Below the pieces are notes generated by a model. It ran no database searches. It saw nothing but the letters and a program-made list of their open reading frames with translations, and was not told the origin of the DNA. From the NCBI GenBank assembly GCA_030535395.1, contig JAUNLK010000003.1, forward strand, positions 1-64,000: a stretch of 64,000 nucleotides of DNA. Reading direction: 5' to 3'. Both the position numbers and the translations under genes were made by a program. Positions 1-7,834 of this stretch are shown here, piece after piece; position 1 is the first letter of the stretch, and each line of letters starts with the position of its first letter. This stretch comes from Tissierellia bacterium. Its GTDB lineage: Bacteria; Bacillota; Clostridia; Tissierellales; Peptoniphilaceae.

Positions 1-10
1 CAACGCAAAT

Positions 11-43
11 ACCCCCTCTACTGGTTTGTCCAGTAAAGGGGGT
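11..43 (-). terminator. Stem-loop, probable terminator
   Basis: Inverted repeat with arms ACCCCCT-C-TACTGG and CCAGTA-A-AGGGGGT (one internal mismatch) around a 5-base loop. It lies just past the end of the minus-strand genes at 74-730 and probably ends that unit. The tail on the minus strand is only moderately T-rich, so the call is tentative. Confidence 0.5.
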
Positions 44-73
44 ACGTTTCAAAAAATGGGGTTTTAAATAATC

Positions 74-328
74 TTAAAGGATTTTTACCCCAGCTACAAG
101 TTCTTTACTTACAGGGAGTATTTTAACACGGCCTTTACATGGAAGCTTTTTAGAAGCCCACTGGAAAAACAGAGTCCCACCGGAAAATTGGCCCAAAAAA
201 AAGACCCTGGCATCTGCCAAGGTCAGTTTTTTCACATCGGAATACTGGGAAGCCCTTTTAGTTTGAAGCTTGGGCAGTGAACACCCATCACCCCAGGGGC
301 CAATGAGCTGGGCAATTGCGCCAGCCAC
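74..328 (-). CDS. Hypothetical protein, 84 aa, doubtful
   Basis: Open frame beginning at a GTG six bases after the stop of the membrane-protein gene at 335-730. I recognise no family. It has a short hydrophobic stretch in the middle and a basic C-terminal half. There is no convincing ribosome binding site, so expression would depend on coupling to the upstream gene. It could equally be a remnant of a longer gene or chance coding. It is listed because it is in line with its neighbour and is followed by a stem-loop. Confidence 0.25.
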   Translation of the reverse strand: MAGAIAQLIGPWGDGCSLPKLQTKRASQYSDVKKLTLADARVFFLGQFSGGTLFFQWASKKLPCKGRVKILPVSKELVAGVKIL

Positions 329-334
329 GGCATG

Positions 335-730
335 TCACATGGAATTTTTTGGCACCCCTCGAAGCTTCATATAGCGATAGAGGGTGACAAAAAAGGCAAT
401 CACCGCAAAAACCATCTGGAGCCTGACGGTGGAAAGCCAGTAGCCGCCCTCCACAAGCTCCACGGATCCCGGATTCAGATACACCACCAGGGATTGGGCG
501 AAAATCCCCACTTGAATCAAAAGATAGGGAAAGAGGAGCCACCTCTTGCCACCGGAAAAAATCACCAAGTGAGAAAAGCCATTGTACATGAAAAACAGCA
601 CAAAGGACAGGGCAATCAACTGAATCGATCCCACTTTGTTAAACCAAATCAGGGAGAGCAAATACCCGTAGCAGAGGCCAAAGAGCCCGGCCATTACATA
701 ATTGAACTTTTCCTTGAATTCAGCGGTCAT
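335..730 (-). CDS. Small four-helix membrane protein of unknown function
   Basis: 131 residues with about four hydrophobic segments (roughly 12-32, 37-57, 65-85 and 100-122), so an integral cytoplasmic-membrane protein. I do not recognise the family. The ATG at 730 is preferred over the in-frame TTG six bases upstream because GAGAGG sits nine bases before it. A TTGCAC/TACAAT promoter lies about 100 bases upstream, and a stem-loop closes the unit beyond position 43. Neighbours give no functional clue: a decayed restriction gene lies on the other side of its promoter. Confidence 0.6.
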   Translation of the reverse strand: MTAEFKEKFNYVMAGLFGLCYGYLLSLIWFNKVGSIQLIALSFVLFFMYNGFSHLVIFSGGKRWLLFPYLLIQVGIFAQSLVVYLNPGSVELVEGGYWLSTVRLQMVFAVIAFFVTLYRYMKLRGVPKNSM

Positions 731-829
731 TTTCAATCACCTCTCTATTCTTCCTAAAAGCAGATTCCCAACAGAGCCATCCCCACAATCCACGGGAAAC
801 GACTGGGTGAGAGGGTTTTCCTTATGTAT

Positions 830-857
830 ATTGTAATACAAAAAAAAACTAGTGCAA
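830..857 (-). promoter_or_regulatory. Predicted sigma-A-type promoter for the membrane-protein gene
   Basis: On the minus strand, TTGCAC (852-857) is separated by 16 bases from TACAAT (830-835), inside an AT-rich stretch with an A/T tract in the spacer. It points toward the gene at 335-730, leaving a leader of about 95 bases. The rest of the 746-1066 gap holds the hsdR terminator and nothing else I can recognise. Confidence 0.45.
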
Positions 858-950
858 GTACAAAAACATACTCCCAAAAAAAATTTAAACGGATAGACAC
901 CAAAACCACAAACACCACCACCCCACAGACACCGCAATATCACTTGAAGT

Positions 951-985
951 AAAATACCCCCCGCGGACCCATCCCCGGGGGGCAC
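951..985 (-). terminator. GC-rich terminator downstream of hsdR
   Basis: On the minus strand a GC-rich hairpin with arms TGCCCCCCG and GCGGGGGGTA is followed by TTTTAC. It is placed about 80 bases after the hsdR stop codon and ends that transcript before the next promoter. Confidence 0.55.
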
Positions 986-1066
986 TTAAAGAGCTGAACT
1001 ACTGCGCCAAATCTTGGCCTTCGGCACCCACTGCCGGAGTATTTTCCAGGGAGATTGACCCAATGC

Positions 1067-3520
1067 TCAGGCGCTGGCTCTGAGGTTTTTGTAGATTTCT
1101 CTCAGGAAGAGGCCCATAATTTCTCGCTGGGCTGTGGGGTGTTTCAGAAGGTAGTCAAAGAATTTGGTGTAACTCTCTCTGTTGTCCAGTAGGGCGCCCT
1201 CCACTTCCCTGTAGTAGGTGAGGCTGAAGTCCTCTGGGGTGTTGTTTTTGGCGGAGTTTTTCAGATGCTCCGACTGCTCCATTTTTTCTTTCAGCTGGAT
1301 GATGGCATTGGCGGCGGCCTCTTGGTCGAATTTGTCGCCAATGAGCTCGTTGATCTTTTGGATGATCTCCGAGAGGCGGGCCCGATTCTCCACAGGGCCT
1401 GTTCTGGGCTCAAAGTCGGGCATTTGCACCATGGGCTTGGAGGGCATTTTTTCCGCTTCATGCTCCTCCAGAAGCTTCTGGGAGAAGCGGGTAGCACGAA
1501 TTTTGTCCCTGAGATCGAAGCCGGGGCCCGCCTCGTTCACACTGAGGTGCCCCATGAGATAGGTGAGGAAGATGTAGTACTTGTGGACGTTCACATCCTC
1601 ATAGGAGGACACCTGAATGATAAATTCATAGAACTTAATAAAGCTCTTCATGACGGCCATGGCCTCCCGCTGATCCGCCTTGCTCAGATTTTCAAAATGC
1701 CCCTGGGCCCGCTTTAAGTAGCCCATCATGGACCGCTGCTCCCTTGGACTGGGGCCCTGGCCGGCACTGCCGTAGAGGTACTGGCTGAATCGCTCCACAT
1801 CCACGGCATCCAGGAAGTAAAAGCCCTCCAGCCTCTGGAAGAGCTCCAGAATTTTTTCGGGAGAAAAATCCTTGGAGAGAATGGTGGTGGTGTAGTAGCG
1901 GGCAAAGGCGTTTTTTATATCCTCGTAGTCGTTGACAAAGTCCAGGACAAAGACCTTCTTGTCGTGGGGAGGATAGATCCGATTGAGGCGGGAGAGGGTC
2001 TGGACGGCATTGACCCCCGAGAGCCTCTTGAAGATGTACATGGCCGAGAGCTTCTTTTGGTCGAAGCCCGTCTGGTATTTGTTGGCCACAATCATCACAT
2101 TGTATTGCTCGGAGTCGAAGGCGAAGGGCACCTCCTCCTCACGAATCTGATTCATGCCGTACTCGGTGTAGTCCTCCTCCCCCTCCAAGCTCACCTTGCC
2201 GGAGAAGGCCACCAGGGCGCGGATGTCGTTGTAGCCATTTTCCGCCACATACTCGTCAAAGGCCTGGGCGTATTTCACCGCGGCCTCCCGGGAGGAGGTC
2301 ACCACCATGGCCTTGGCCTGGCCCCCCAGGCCGTCCATGACCTTGCTTCGGAAGTGCTCCACCACGATCTTCACCCTCTGGGCGATATTGGTGTCGTGGA
2401 GGTCCACATATTTAAAAATTTGACTGAAGGCATCGGAGGTCTTGAGCTCTGGGTCCTCCTCGATTTCCTTATTGAGCCGGTAGACGCTGCGGTAGGTGGT
2501 GTATTTTTGGAGGACATCCAAAATAAAGCCCTCCTCAATGGCCTGCTTCATGGAGTAGAGGTGGAAGGCCTCGTAATTTCCCTGCTCATTGGGGCGGCCA
2601 AACATCTTCAGGGTCATGGCCTTGGGCGTGGCAGTAAAGGCAAAATAGGACACATTGGACTGCTTGCCCGACTTTCGAATCTCCGAGAGAATCATGTCGT
2701 CCTCGTCCTCATACACTCCGCTGCCTGAGGAGAGGGACTGGGACACCGCCACCATGTTCTTCCCCGAGGTGGAGGAGTGGGCCTCGTCGATGATGACGGC
2801 GAAATTCTTCTCCTCCAGGTCCCGGAGCCCCTCCACAATAAAGGGGAACTTTTGAATGGTGGTGATGACGATCTTGGTATTGCCCTCCAGGGCCGCCTTC
2901 AGGTCCTGGGAGGTGCAGCCATCCCCCATGGCCCGAATGAGGCCCTCCACGTGGTCCTGACCCAATACCGCCTGCTGGAGCTGACGATCCACCACCACCC
3001 GGTCTGTGACAATGATGGTGGTGTCGTAGATGACCCGGTGCTCCTCATCGTGGAGGGAGACCAGCCGGTGGGCCAGCCAGGCAATGGAATTGGTCTTACC
3101 GGAGCCCGCCGAGTGCTGAATGAGATAGTTCCGCTCCCGCTTGTGGATGCGCACATCGGCCAGAATCTTTCTCAAAAGATCCAGCTGGTGGAATCTGGGG
3201 AAGATGAGGGTCTCCTTGAGGAGCAGTTTGTGATTGTCGTCCTCCTCCTCCCGCCGCTCCAGGAAGATAAATTTGGAAATGAGCTCCAAAATGGAATCCT
3301 TGGTGAGAATCTCCCGCCACATATAGGCCACGGAGAGCTCCCCATCCATCTCCGGATTGCCGGCCCCGGTGTGGATCCCCTCCCCCTTCCCCCGGTTAAA
3401 GGGGAGAAAGTGGGTGTTCTCCCCCGCCAGCTTGGTGGTCATCATCACTTCGCTGGTGTCCATGGCATGGGCCGGGTCATGATTCGGTGCCGAACGCTCC
3501 TGAAAACCATTGACCCTCAC
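1067..3520 (-). pseudogene. hsdR: Type I restriction enzyme subunit R, lacking the N-terminal nuclease domain
   Basis: 817 residues matching the helicase/translocase and C-terminal parts of HsdR, the motor subunit of type I restriction enzymes. Visible are the segment DTSEVMMTTKLAG near residue 21, Walker A SAGSGKT (137-143), the DEAH box (245-248), FTATPK of motif III and the motif VI stretch QTLSRLNRI. HsdR proteins normally run near 1000 residues and begin with a PD-(D/E)xK nuclease domain of about 200 residues; here homology starts directly at the DTSEV segment. The first about 18 residues look like junction sequence and the GTG start is arbitrary. No hsdM or hsdS is in the window. The gene therefore cannot cleave as it stands. 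Codon use is host-like, unlike the AT-rich genes immediately upstream. Confidence 0.85.
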
Positions 3521-3683
3521 GAAATGACCAGAGAAGGACGCTGATAGCCACGTTCTTTGGTTTAAATTGCCTGGAGATCATTATCTGCAATGTTTAATCT
3601 TCCCGTGGCTTCATGTTGATGCTGAAGACAATGGAAGAATAACGAAAAACAGCCGGCAGTGGTTAGCTGCTCAGCCGCCTAAT

Positions 3684-4796
3684 TCATCTATCGTATTGTA
3701 TAGTCTCAGAAAGCACATGATAAAATTTTTCTAACTCGTCTGTTACCAACTGCATAGTTTTCTGGTTCAAGAAATTGTTCTCATCAACATTATGCTCAGC
3801 AAGAGTGTGGAATAGCTGTTCATTGAAGTTATACGTCTGATTTCTCGTCAAAAACTCATCCAAGTTAATACTTGCAAATCTATCTTTATCGCAAAGTTGA
3901 TACACAAAAAATGCAATGCTCATCTTGAAACGAAACTTCACAAAACCCTCTATGTCTAACATATTTTCCGACAACATAGAGATGTAATGAAACGAAACTG
4001 GATATCTAATATATGGGATACAGCCATACTCTACACACGATACAATAACATCAATAGCTTGTTGGATAAACCCAAATACAATCATGAAGAAATTGAATGC
4101 ATCTGACATAGGTTGATCTAGCATGTATTGGGTCCCTGCCAGGGCAACCTTAAATCGTTCCTCGAATGGTAGCGTCACATTATCATCTTCCGAGAAAATT
4201 ACTAATCTCCTAATACCTTCACGGGCAAATCGCATAATATCATCAATGCTATTACACTTAGAAAAGTAATCGTTCAGATTTTCTATTCCATTAAAAAGAC
4301 TAACAAATACTTTTTCTCCAACTTTATAGAGTGAATCATGATCATTTGGTTGGTTTAGAAGTCGTAACGGTAATATGAGGATTTTGCCATGAACATTTTC
4401 CAATAGCTTCAAATTATTTTCTGCCGTCACGCCAATTTGTCTATACAAAAATCTAGCATCTTTGCCATCTGGCATTCTACTTCGTATTTCTGAATACTTG
4501 CTCAAAGGATCGTCAAGAACGTGCTTATCTCCCATCAGCAAAAAAGGTAAGTGTTCGTTATCTTCAAAATACATAAGTGTAGCCCCCGTGAAAGCATAAC
4601 TGTTCTCACCTGGGAACCACGCCTTTAGATAAAGATGGATTTCCTCGTAATGGCGCGACCAGAACAAAATTATTTCATCCAGTGCTTCAAGCGAAGAACT
4701 ACTCTTTAGTTTCGGCAATAAAGCTTTCAGCAATTCTTTATATTCAAACTGGATTAATTGGATCTTCCTCAATAATAGGTTAGATTTCAAAGTCAA
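3684..4796 (-). CDS. Unknown AT-rich cassette protein, 370 aa
   Basis: No family recognised. The 370-residue protein is mostly alpha-helical in character, with no signal peptide; its central hydrophobic stretches (about 228-248, IVFGFIQQAIDVIVS) could be buried helices. Base composition is strongly AT-rich compared with the GC-rich genes on both sides, a sign of recent transfer. It overlaps the upstream 486-aa gene by 17 bases and starts with TTG (4796, or the next in-frame TTG at 4790, which has GAGAGG nine bases upstream), so the two are translationally coupled. Its position between a broken hsdR and another unknown gene suggests, by inference only, a role in a defence cassette. Confidence 0.65.
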   Translation of the reverse strand: MTLKSNLLLRKIQLIQFEYKELLKALLPKLKSSSSLEALDEIILFWSRHYEEIHLYLKAWFPGENSYAFTGATLMYFEDNEHLPFLLMGDKHVLDDPLSKYSEIRSRMPDGKDARFLYRQIGVTAENNLKLLENVHGKILILPLRLLNQPNDHDSLYKVGEKVFVSLFNGIENLNDYFSKCNSIDDIMRFAREGIRRLVIFSEDDNVTLPFEERFKVALAGTQYMLDQPMSDAFNFFMIVFGFIQQAIDVIVSCVEYGCIPYIRYPVSFHYISMLSENMLDIEGFVKFRFKMSIAFFVYQLCDKDRFASINLDEFLTRNQTYNFNEQLFHTLAEHNVDENNFLNQKTMQLVTDELEKFYHVLSETIQYDR

Positions 4797-6240
4797 TTAC
4801 CTCTCTTAACAACTGATCTGGAATACCATAGATCTCATCCAAAAATGCAACAGTTTTATTCATGACCATAACACAATCTGGCAGAACTGTCTTCAATCTG
4901 ATTTCGTCGTAAACATCAGGAATAGAATGGTATTTATGGGCAGGATTGATGCACTTCAATAGAGAAGTTTCACGAATGGCTCCCCATAATCCATGTTCAA
5001 AGGAAGAATCGTAATCATAATATAAACCATATAGATTCTTCTCTCCGACCTCTTCCGCTTTAAGCCTTATGTTTTTCTTGTCAAAATATTTAGTATCCAT
5101 GTCTATGAATTCTTCATCTTTAAATTCATTAACCAAAGCTTCGATATATCTTTCATCAAAGTGGGACTCCTCTGAAACACCACTTTCCCTACATCTTGCC
5201 AAAACAAGTTTATATAAACCCATTCCGTACAATTGATAATCACGCCAAATGTTATCATGAGATGGCTCGTTTTTTACGAGATATTTCATCATGATATAGT
5301 CTTCTATCAAAACTCGCACACAACTCCTACCAGAAATAGAATTGAATAACTGATGATCATAAATTTCTTTCATACGCTTAAAGGAATATGTTGCAATTCC
5401 AAGCAAAACGTTCATTTTCTCGCTGAGCAGGTTAGTCGCAACGAATAGTTCTGAAAGATAAGTAAACACCTCATGCAATTTTTGCATATATGTGGTGATG
5501 TTTCTCTGTTCCTCTGGAAATTCAATAGCAATTTTACTGCAATCTGTCATTTCACTTAAACACCTCCAAAACTCCTTCAAATATGTAGAGTCAATTTTAT
5601 CAAAAGTTAATATCAACGTTTCAAGAGTACGCACAATCGGACGAGCCATATGCATTATTTTATCGCCATGGTCTGCTGTCGGATATTTCGTCAGCAAATC
5701 CACCTGATTTCGTTGAATATGCATTTTTCCTGAAAGCAGATTGAAATATAGTGCGACATATCTAATATCTGTAGATTCGTTAGATTGATGATCCATTATT
5801 TCACGCATTGTATCAATTATCGCTTCACATCTCTCCTCAATGCTCTGCTCGGGACAATAAAAACATTTAACAAAAACAGGAGCCTTACTTGCCGTAAGAA
5901 AAATAGTTAATGGACCAAGTGCTTCTTTAGCTCCAATAGAGATTATGTAATCATAAAAATTCTTTTGTACATCTCCCGGTAATGTTATTATCTGTGACAT
6001 TCTTGCAGTATAGAGATCTGGAGCTAATTTGTGTAATGTTGAAATAATACCGTGGGCCTTTTTTAAACCTTCATCTCGACCATAATGTTTCAATATCAAA
6101 CCTATCCAAAGATACTCCGGAATACGGCCATATGTCCACGATTCTACATCGTCTAGTTGATGCATAAACGGTATGCTATTTATAGGCGAAATAAATTTGC
6201 CCTTTTGTAACTTATGATCGGATAATTTGCTACGTCTCAT
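4780..6240 (-). CDS. Unknown cassette protein with DUF5677-like C-terminal half
   Basis: 486 residues, soluble and helical. The second half (about residues 290-460) resembles DUF5677-type proteins: an R-x-L-hydrophobic segment (VRVLIEDYIMMKYLV), a region with DYQLYGMG, and a later YDYDSSFEHG stretch with paired acidic and His residues. I recall this family only as being of unknown function and often found near mobile or defence genes. The N-terminal half is not recognised. The ATG at 6240 is chosen because a run of six G lies six bases upstream; an in-frame start 19 codons earlier lacks a binding site. It is AT-rich and overlaps the next gene by 17 bases, so the two likely act together. Confidence 0.65.
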   Translation of the reverse strand: MRRSKLSDHKLQKGKFISPINSIPFMHQLDDVESWTYGRIPEYLWIGLILKHYGRDEGLKKAHGIISTLHKLAPDLYTARMSQIITLPGDVQKNFYDYIISIGAKEALGPLTIFLTASKAPVFVKCFYCPEQSIEERCEAIIDTMREIMDHQSNESTDIRYVALYFNLLSGKMHIQRNQVDLLTKYPTADHGDKIMHMARPIVRTLETLILTFDKIDSTYLKEFWRCLSEMTDCSKIAIEFPEEQRNITTYMQKLHEVFTYLSELFVATNLLSEKMNVLLGIATYSFKRMKEIYDHQLFNSISGRSCVRVLIEDYIMMKYLVKNEPSHDNIWRDYQLYGMGLYKLVLARCRESGVSEESHFDERYIEALVNEFKDEEFIDMDTKYFDKKNIRLKAEEVGEKNLYGLYYDYDSSFEHGLWGAIRETSLLKCINPAHKYHSIPDVYDEIRLKTVLPDCVMVMNKTVAFLDEIYGIPDQLLREVIDFEI

Positions 6241-6278
6241 TTCAAACCCCCCATCTTTTAATTTTATAGCATCTAAAT

Positions 6279-6473
6279 TTAAAAATAGCAGAAGCACTCA
6301 AGTGAATGCCCCCGTAGAATCAATTTATGACATTTTGTCTTGTCCAGTACAAGTTCAAATATTTCTTCGATAAGAAGAATAGTTTCCGATACAGACAATC
6401 GTTCATCCAGACACTTTTTTAAACTTTGCGATTTTGATTTAAAAATAATTTTCCCGTCGTCGATTCTTTTCAA
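6279..6473 (-). CDS. Small AT-rich ORF, 64 aa, leading the cassette
   Basis: 64-residue basic/hydrophobic peptide beginning at a TTG within KRIDDGK and rich in Lys and Leu (LSVSETILLIEEIFELV looks like an amphipathic helix). No family recognised. It shares the low GC of the two larger genes downstream, which start 39 bases after its stop. Its start lies inside the tail of another open frame (6439-6642), so it may instead be the frame-shifted end of one decayed gene. Treat as possible. Confidence 0.35.
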   Translation of the reverse strand: MKRIDDGKIIFKSKSQSLKKCLDERLSVSETILLIEEIFELVLDKTKCHKLILRGHSLECFCYF

Positions 6474-6642
6474 AAATAGATACAGAGTTAACAGCTATAG
6501 ACAGTATAACTAGAACCCATAGTGCTTTGCTCATTGTGGGCATAGTGTCCATTAGACCGCCCCAGTCTTCTTTCACTACACGACTGGCTCCATCAAAGTA
6601 AAATGCACATACCGTTAAAGCCGTTAAAGATATCGGTGGCCC
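6439..6642 (-). pseudogene. Remnant reading frame with a single membrane segment
   Basis: Minus-strand frame open for 67 codons after a TAG at 6643-6645, with no good start near its 5' end; internal ATGs at 6552 and 6543 would give at most 37 residues. The translation has a polar part (FDGASRVVKEDWGG) followed by a clear membrane helix (ALWVLVILSIAVNSVSIF) and a basic tail, which looks like true protein rather than a shadow frame. It overlaps the start of the 64-aa ORF in another frame. Most likely the 3' end of a broken membrane-protein gene. No family recognised. Confidence 0.35.
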
Positions 6643-6704
6643 CTATTTTTTCAAGATCGTAGTTCTTTCAAAGAAACTTGTTCACCAAAAAGGAAGATTC
6701 ACAC

Positions 6705-6750
6705 AAAAAAATGCCGGCAGCATGATGGTGTCATGGGCCGGCAGTTTTTT
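6705..6750 (-). terminator. Terminator of the lipoprotein gene
   Basis: TGCCGGC (6712-6718) pairs with GCCGGCA (6737-6743). On the minus strand it is followed by a run of T, directly downstream of the stop codon at 6750. A-rich and T-rich flanks on both sides could make it bidirectional. Confidence 0.8.
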
Positions 6751-7286
6751 TATTTTTCTTCGAGGTTGAAGACTTGGCTGGGTTTTTCCAGATAGGAGAT
6801 CTTTTCGCCTATGGTGGCCCGGAGGACGTGGCGGATTTCCTGTTCTCCCTTTTTAGTGACAAATTCCAGGTCGTAGCTTTCACCGTCGGGGGTCACTTTT
6901 GTAACTGAGACCAGCTCCACTTGGTCCAGGGTCCTCTCTTTCAGGGGGAAGTAGGGGTAGTCCCCATTGGCCACCAACTGTCCCAGAGCCTCCTGGCTCA
7001 TGAGTTCTTTCAGGGGGTCGTAGAGGGCGGGGAGTTCCTGGGCCGCTTCTTCCCTGGCCTCTAGCTCCCTGGCTTCCAGCTCTTCATCCAGTTTAATGAT
7101 GGTGCCTGCCTGGCTGAGTTCTGCTTCCCATTGCGCCCAGTCCTCTTCCGTAAAGTCCAGCTGGGCCAGGTAGAGCTGGGCAAAGTCTTGGGCCAGTCCT
7201 TGGGCGGGATCTGGGGCCTCCTTGGGGCCGCAGGCCACCAGGGTCAGGGCCAGAGCGAAAATACTGATCATTGCTAATTTTTTCAT
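6750..7286 (-). CDS. Putative lipoprotein, 178 aa
   Basis: Begins MKKLAMISIFALALTLVACG: a signal peptide ending in lipobox LVAC, so it is exported, lipidated on the Cys and held on the outer face of the membrane. The mature part is acidic, with a Glu/Ala-rich helical region (about 50-85, repeated LEAREE) and then a beta-rich tail. No family recognised. The ATG at 7286 has AGGAGG six bases upstream, which rules out the longer frame. It is a single-gene unit with its own terminator, facing the toxin-antitoxin remnants on its 5' side. Confidence 0.7.
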   Translation of the reverse strand: MKKLAMISIFALALTLVACGPKEAPDPAQGLAQDFAQLYLAQLDFTEEDWAQWEAELSQAGTIIKLDEELEARELEAREEAAQELPALYDPLKELMSQEALGQLVANGDYPYFPLKERTLDQVELVSVTKVTPDGESYDLEFVTKKGEQEIRHVLRATIGEKISYLEKPSQVFNLEEK

Positions 7287-7343
7287 CCCATGCCTCCTTA
7301 CCATCATCTCTCGGTTTTCTTAATTTGCTGTTACTTAATTAAA

Positions 7344-7439
7344 TCAGAGTGGGAGCAGGTTCTCAATATCTTTTCCTTGTTTTTTGGCTTGCTTTAGGTC
7401 TTTGTTAAAGCTCGCTGTAAACTTTATCTGATACTTCAA
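7344..7439 (-). pseudogene. YafQ/RelE-type toxin, N-terminal fragment
   Basis: A TTG opens a 31-codon frame starting MKYQIKFTASFNKDLKQAKK and continuing QGKDIENL before a TGA at 7344. This matches the beginning of YafQ/RelE-family mRNA-cleaving toxins (F-x-K-D-L-K-x-A-K-K-x-G-K-D). The rest of the domain, including the catalytic C-terminal part, is missing. The start overlaps the antitoxin fragment upstream, as in intact dinJ-yafQ operons. Too short to be in most automatic gene lists. Confidence 0.7.
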
Positions 7440-7640
7440 GGGCTCTCCTTAAATCATCCATATTTTCGTAAGACTTAAAGCTCTCGTCTTTAGCTATCTT
7501 TCTTCCTTCTTCTATGGCATTTATGGTTTCATCACTTGGAATATCAAGTTTTAACTCAAAAAGGAATGCCACTTTCTCTGATACTCGCCCTTAAAACATG
7601 TTAATGGCAGTAATCATATTTAAACCCAAGCTGGAAAAAA
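7405..7640 (-). pseudogene. RelB/DinJ-family antitoxin, broken
   Basis: One minus-strand frame reads SSLGLNMITAINMF, then a TAA (7591-7593), then GRVSEKVAFLFELKLDIPSD and IEEGRKIAKDESFKSY up to a TAA at 7405. These are the dimerisation and toxin-binding segments of DinJ/RelB antitoxins (typically LGLNMTTAIN, FELKLDIPN, AIEEGRRIA). The in-frame stop in the middle and the loss of the N-terminal DNA-binding part show that the gene is dead. It lies directly upstream of, and overlaps, the toxin fragment. The stretch 7641-7730 holds nothing else recognisable. Confidence 0.75.
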
Positions 7641-7729
7641 CAAAAACGGGATTGGAAAAGCTTTGAAATTTTCCCCGCTGGGGGCCAAGTTTGGGAATTC
7701 CTTTTAAAAGGGTATGAATTAAATGAATT

Positions 7730-7800
7730 GAAGTTGACCTACCACTTTTCCGGAGGGGCGGAGGCTTTCTGCTCCTTTTCTTTGGAAGGCTGGTAGGGTG
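7730..7800 (+). promoter_or_regulatory. Structured 5' leader upstream of the aldehyde dehydrogenase
   Basis: CCTACCA (7738-7744) pairs with TGGTAGG (7791-7797), enclosing further nested pairings TTCC/GGAA and GGAG/CTCC. The folded element ends about 25 bases before the AGGAGG of the dehydrogenase gene. A weak TTGGGA-16-TATGAA promoter could lie just upstream (7691-7718). It does not match any riboswitch class I can recall, so its function is open. Confidence 0.35.
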
Positions 7801-7834
7801 ATACGAGTAGTTTTGAGTAGTTAGGAGGACCTTG

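Noticed and set aside
737..985. 82-codon minus-strand frame
   Set aside because: Covers the promoter and a terminator; composition is not protein-like.
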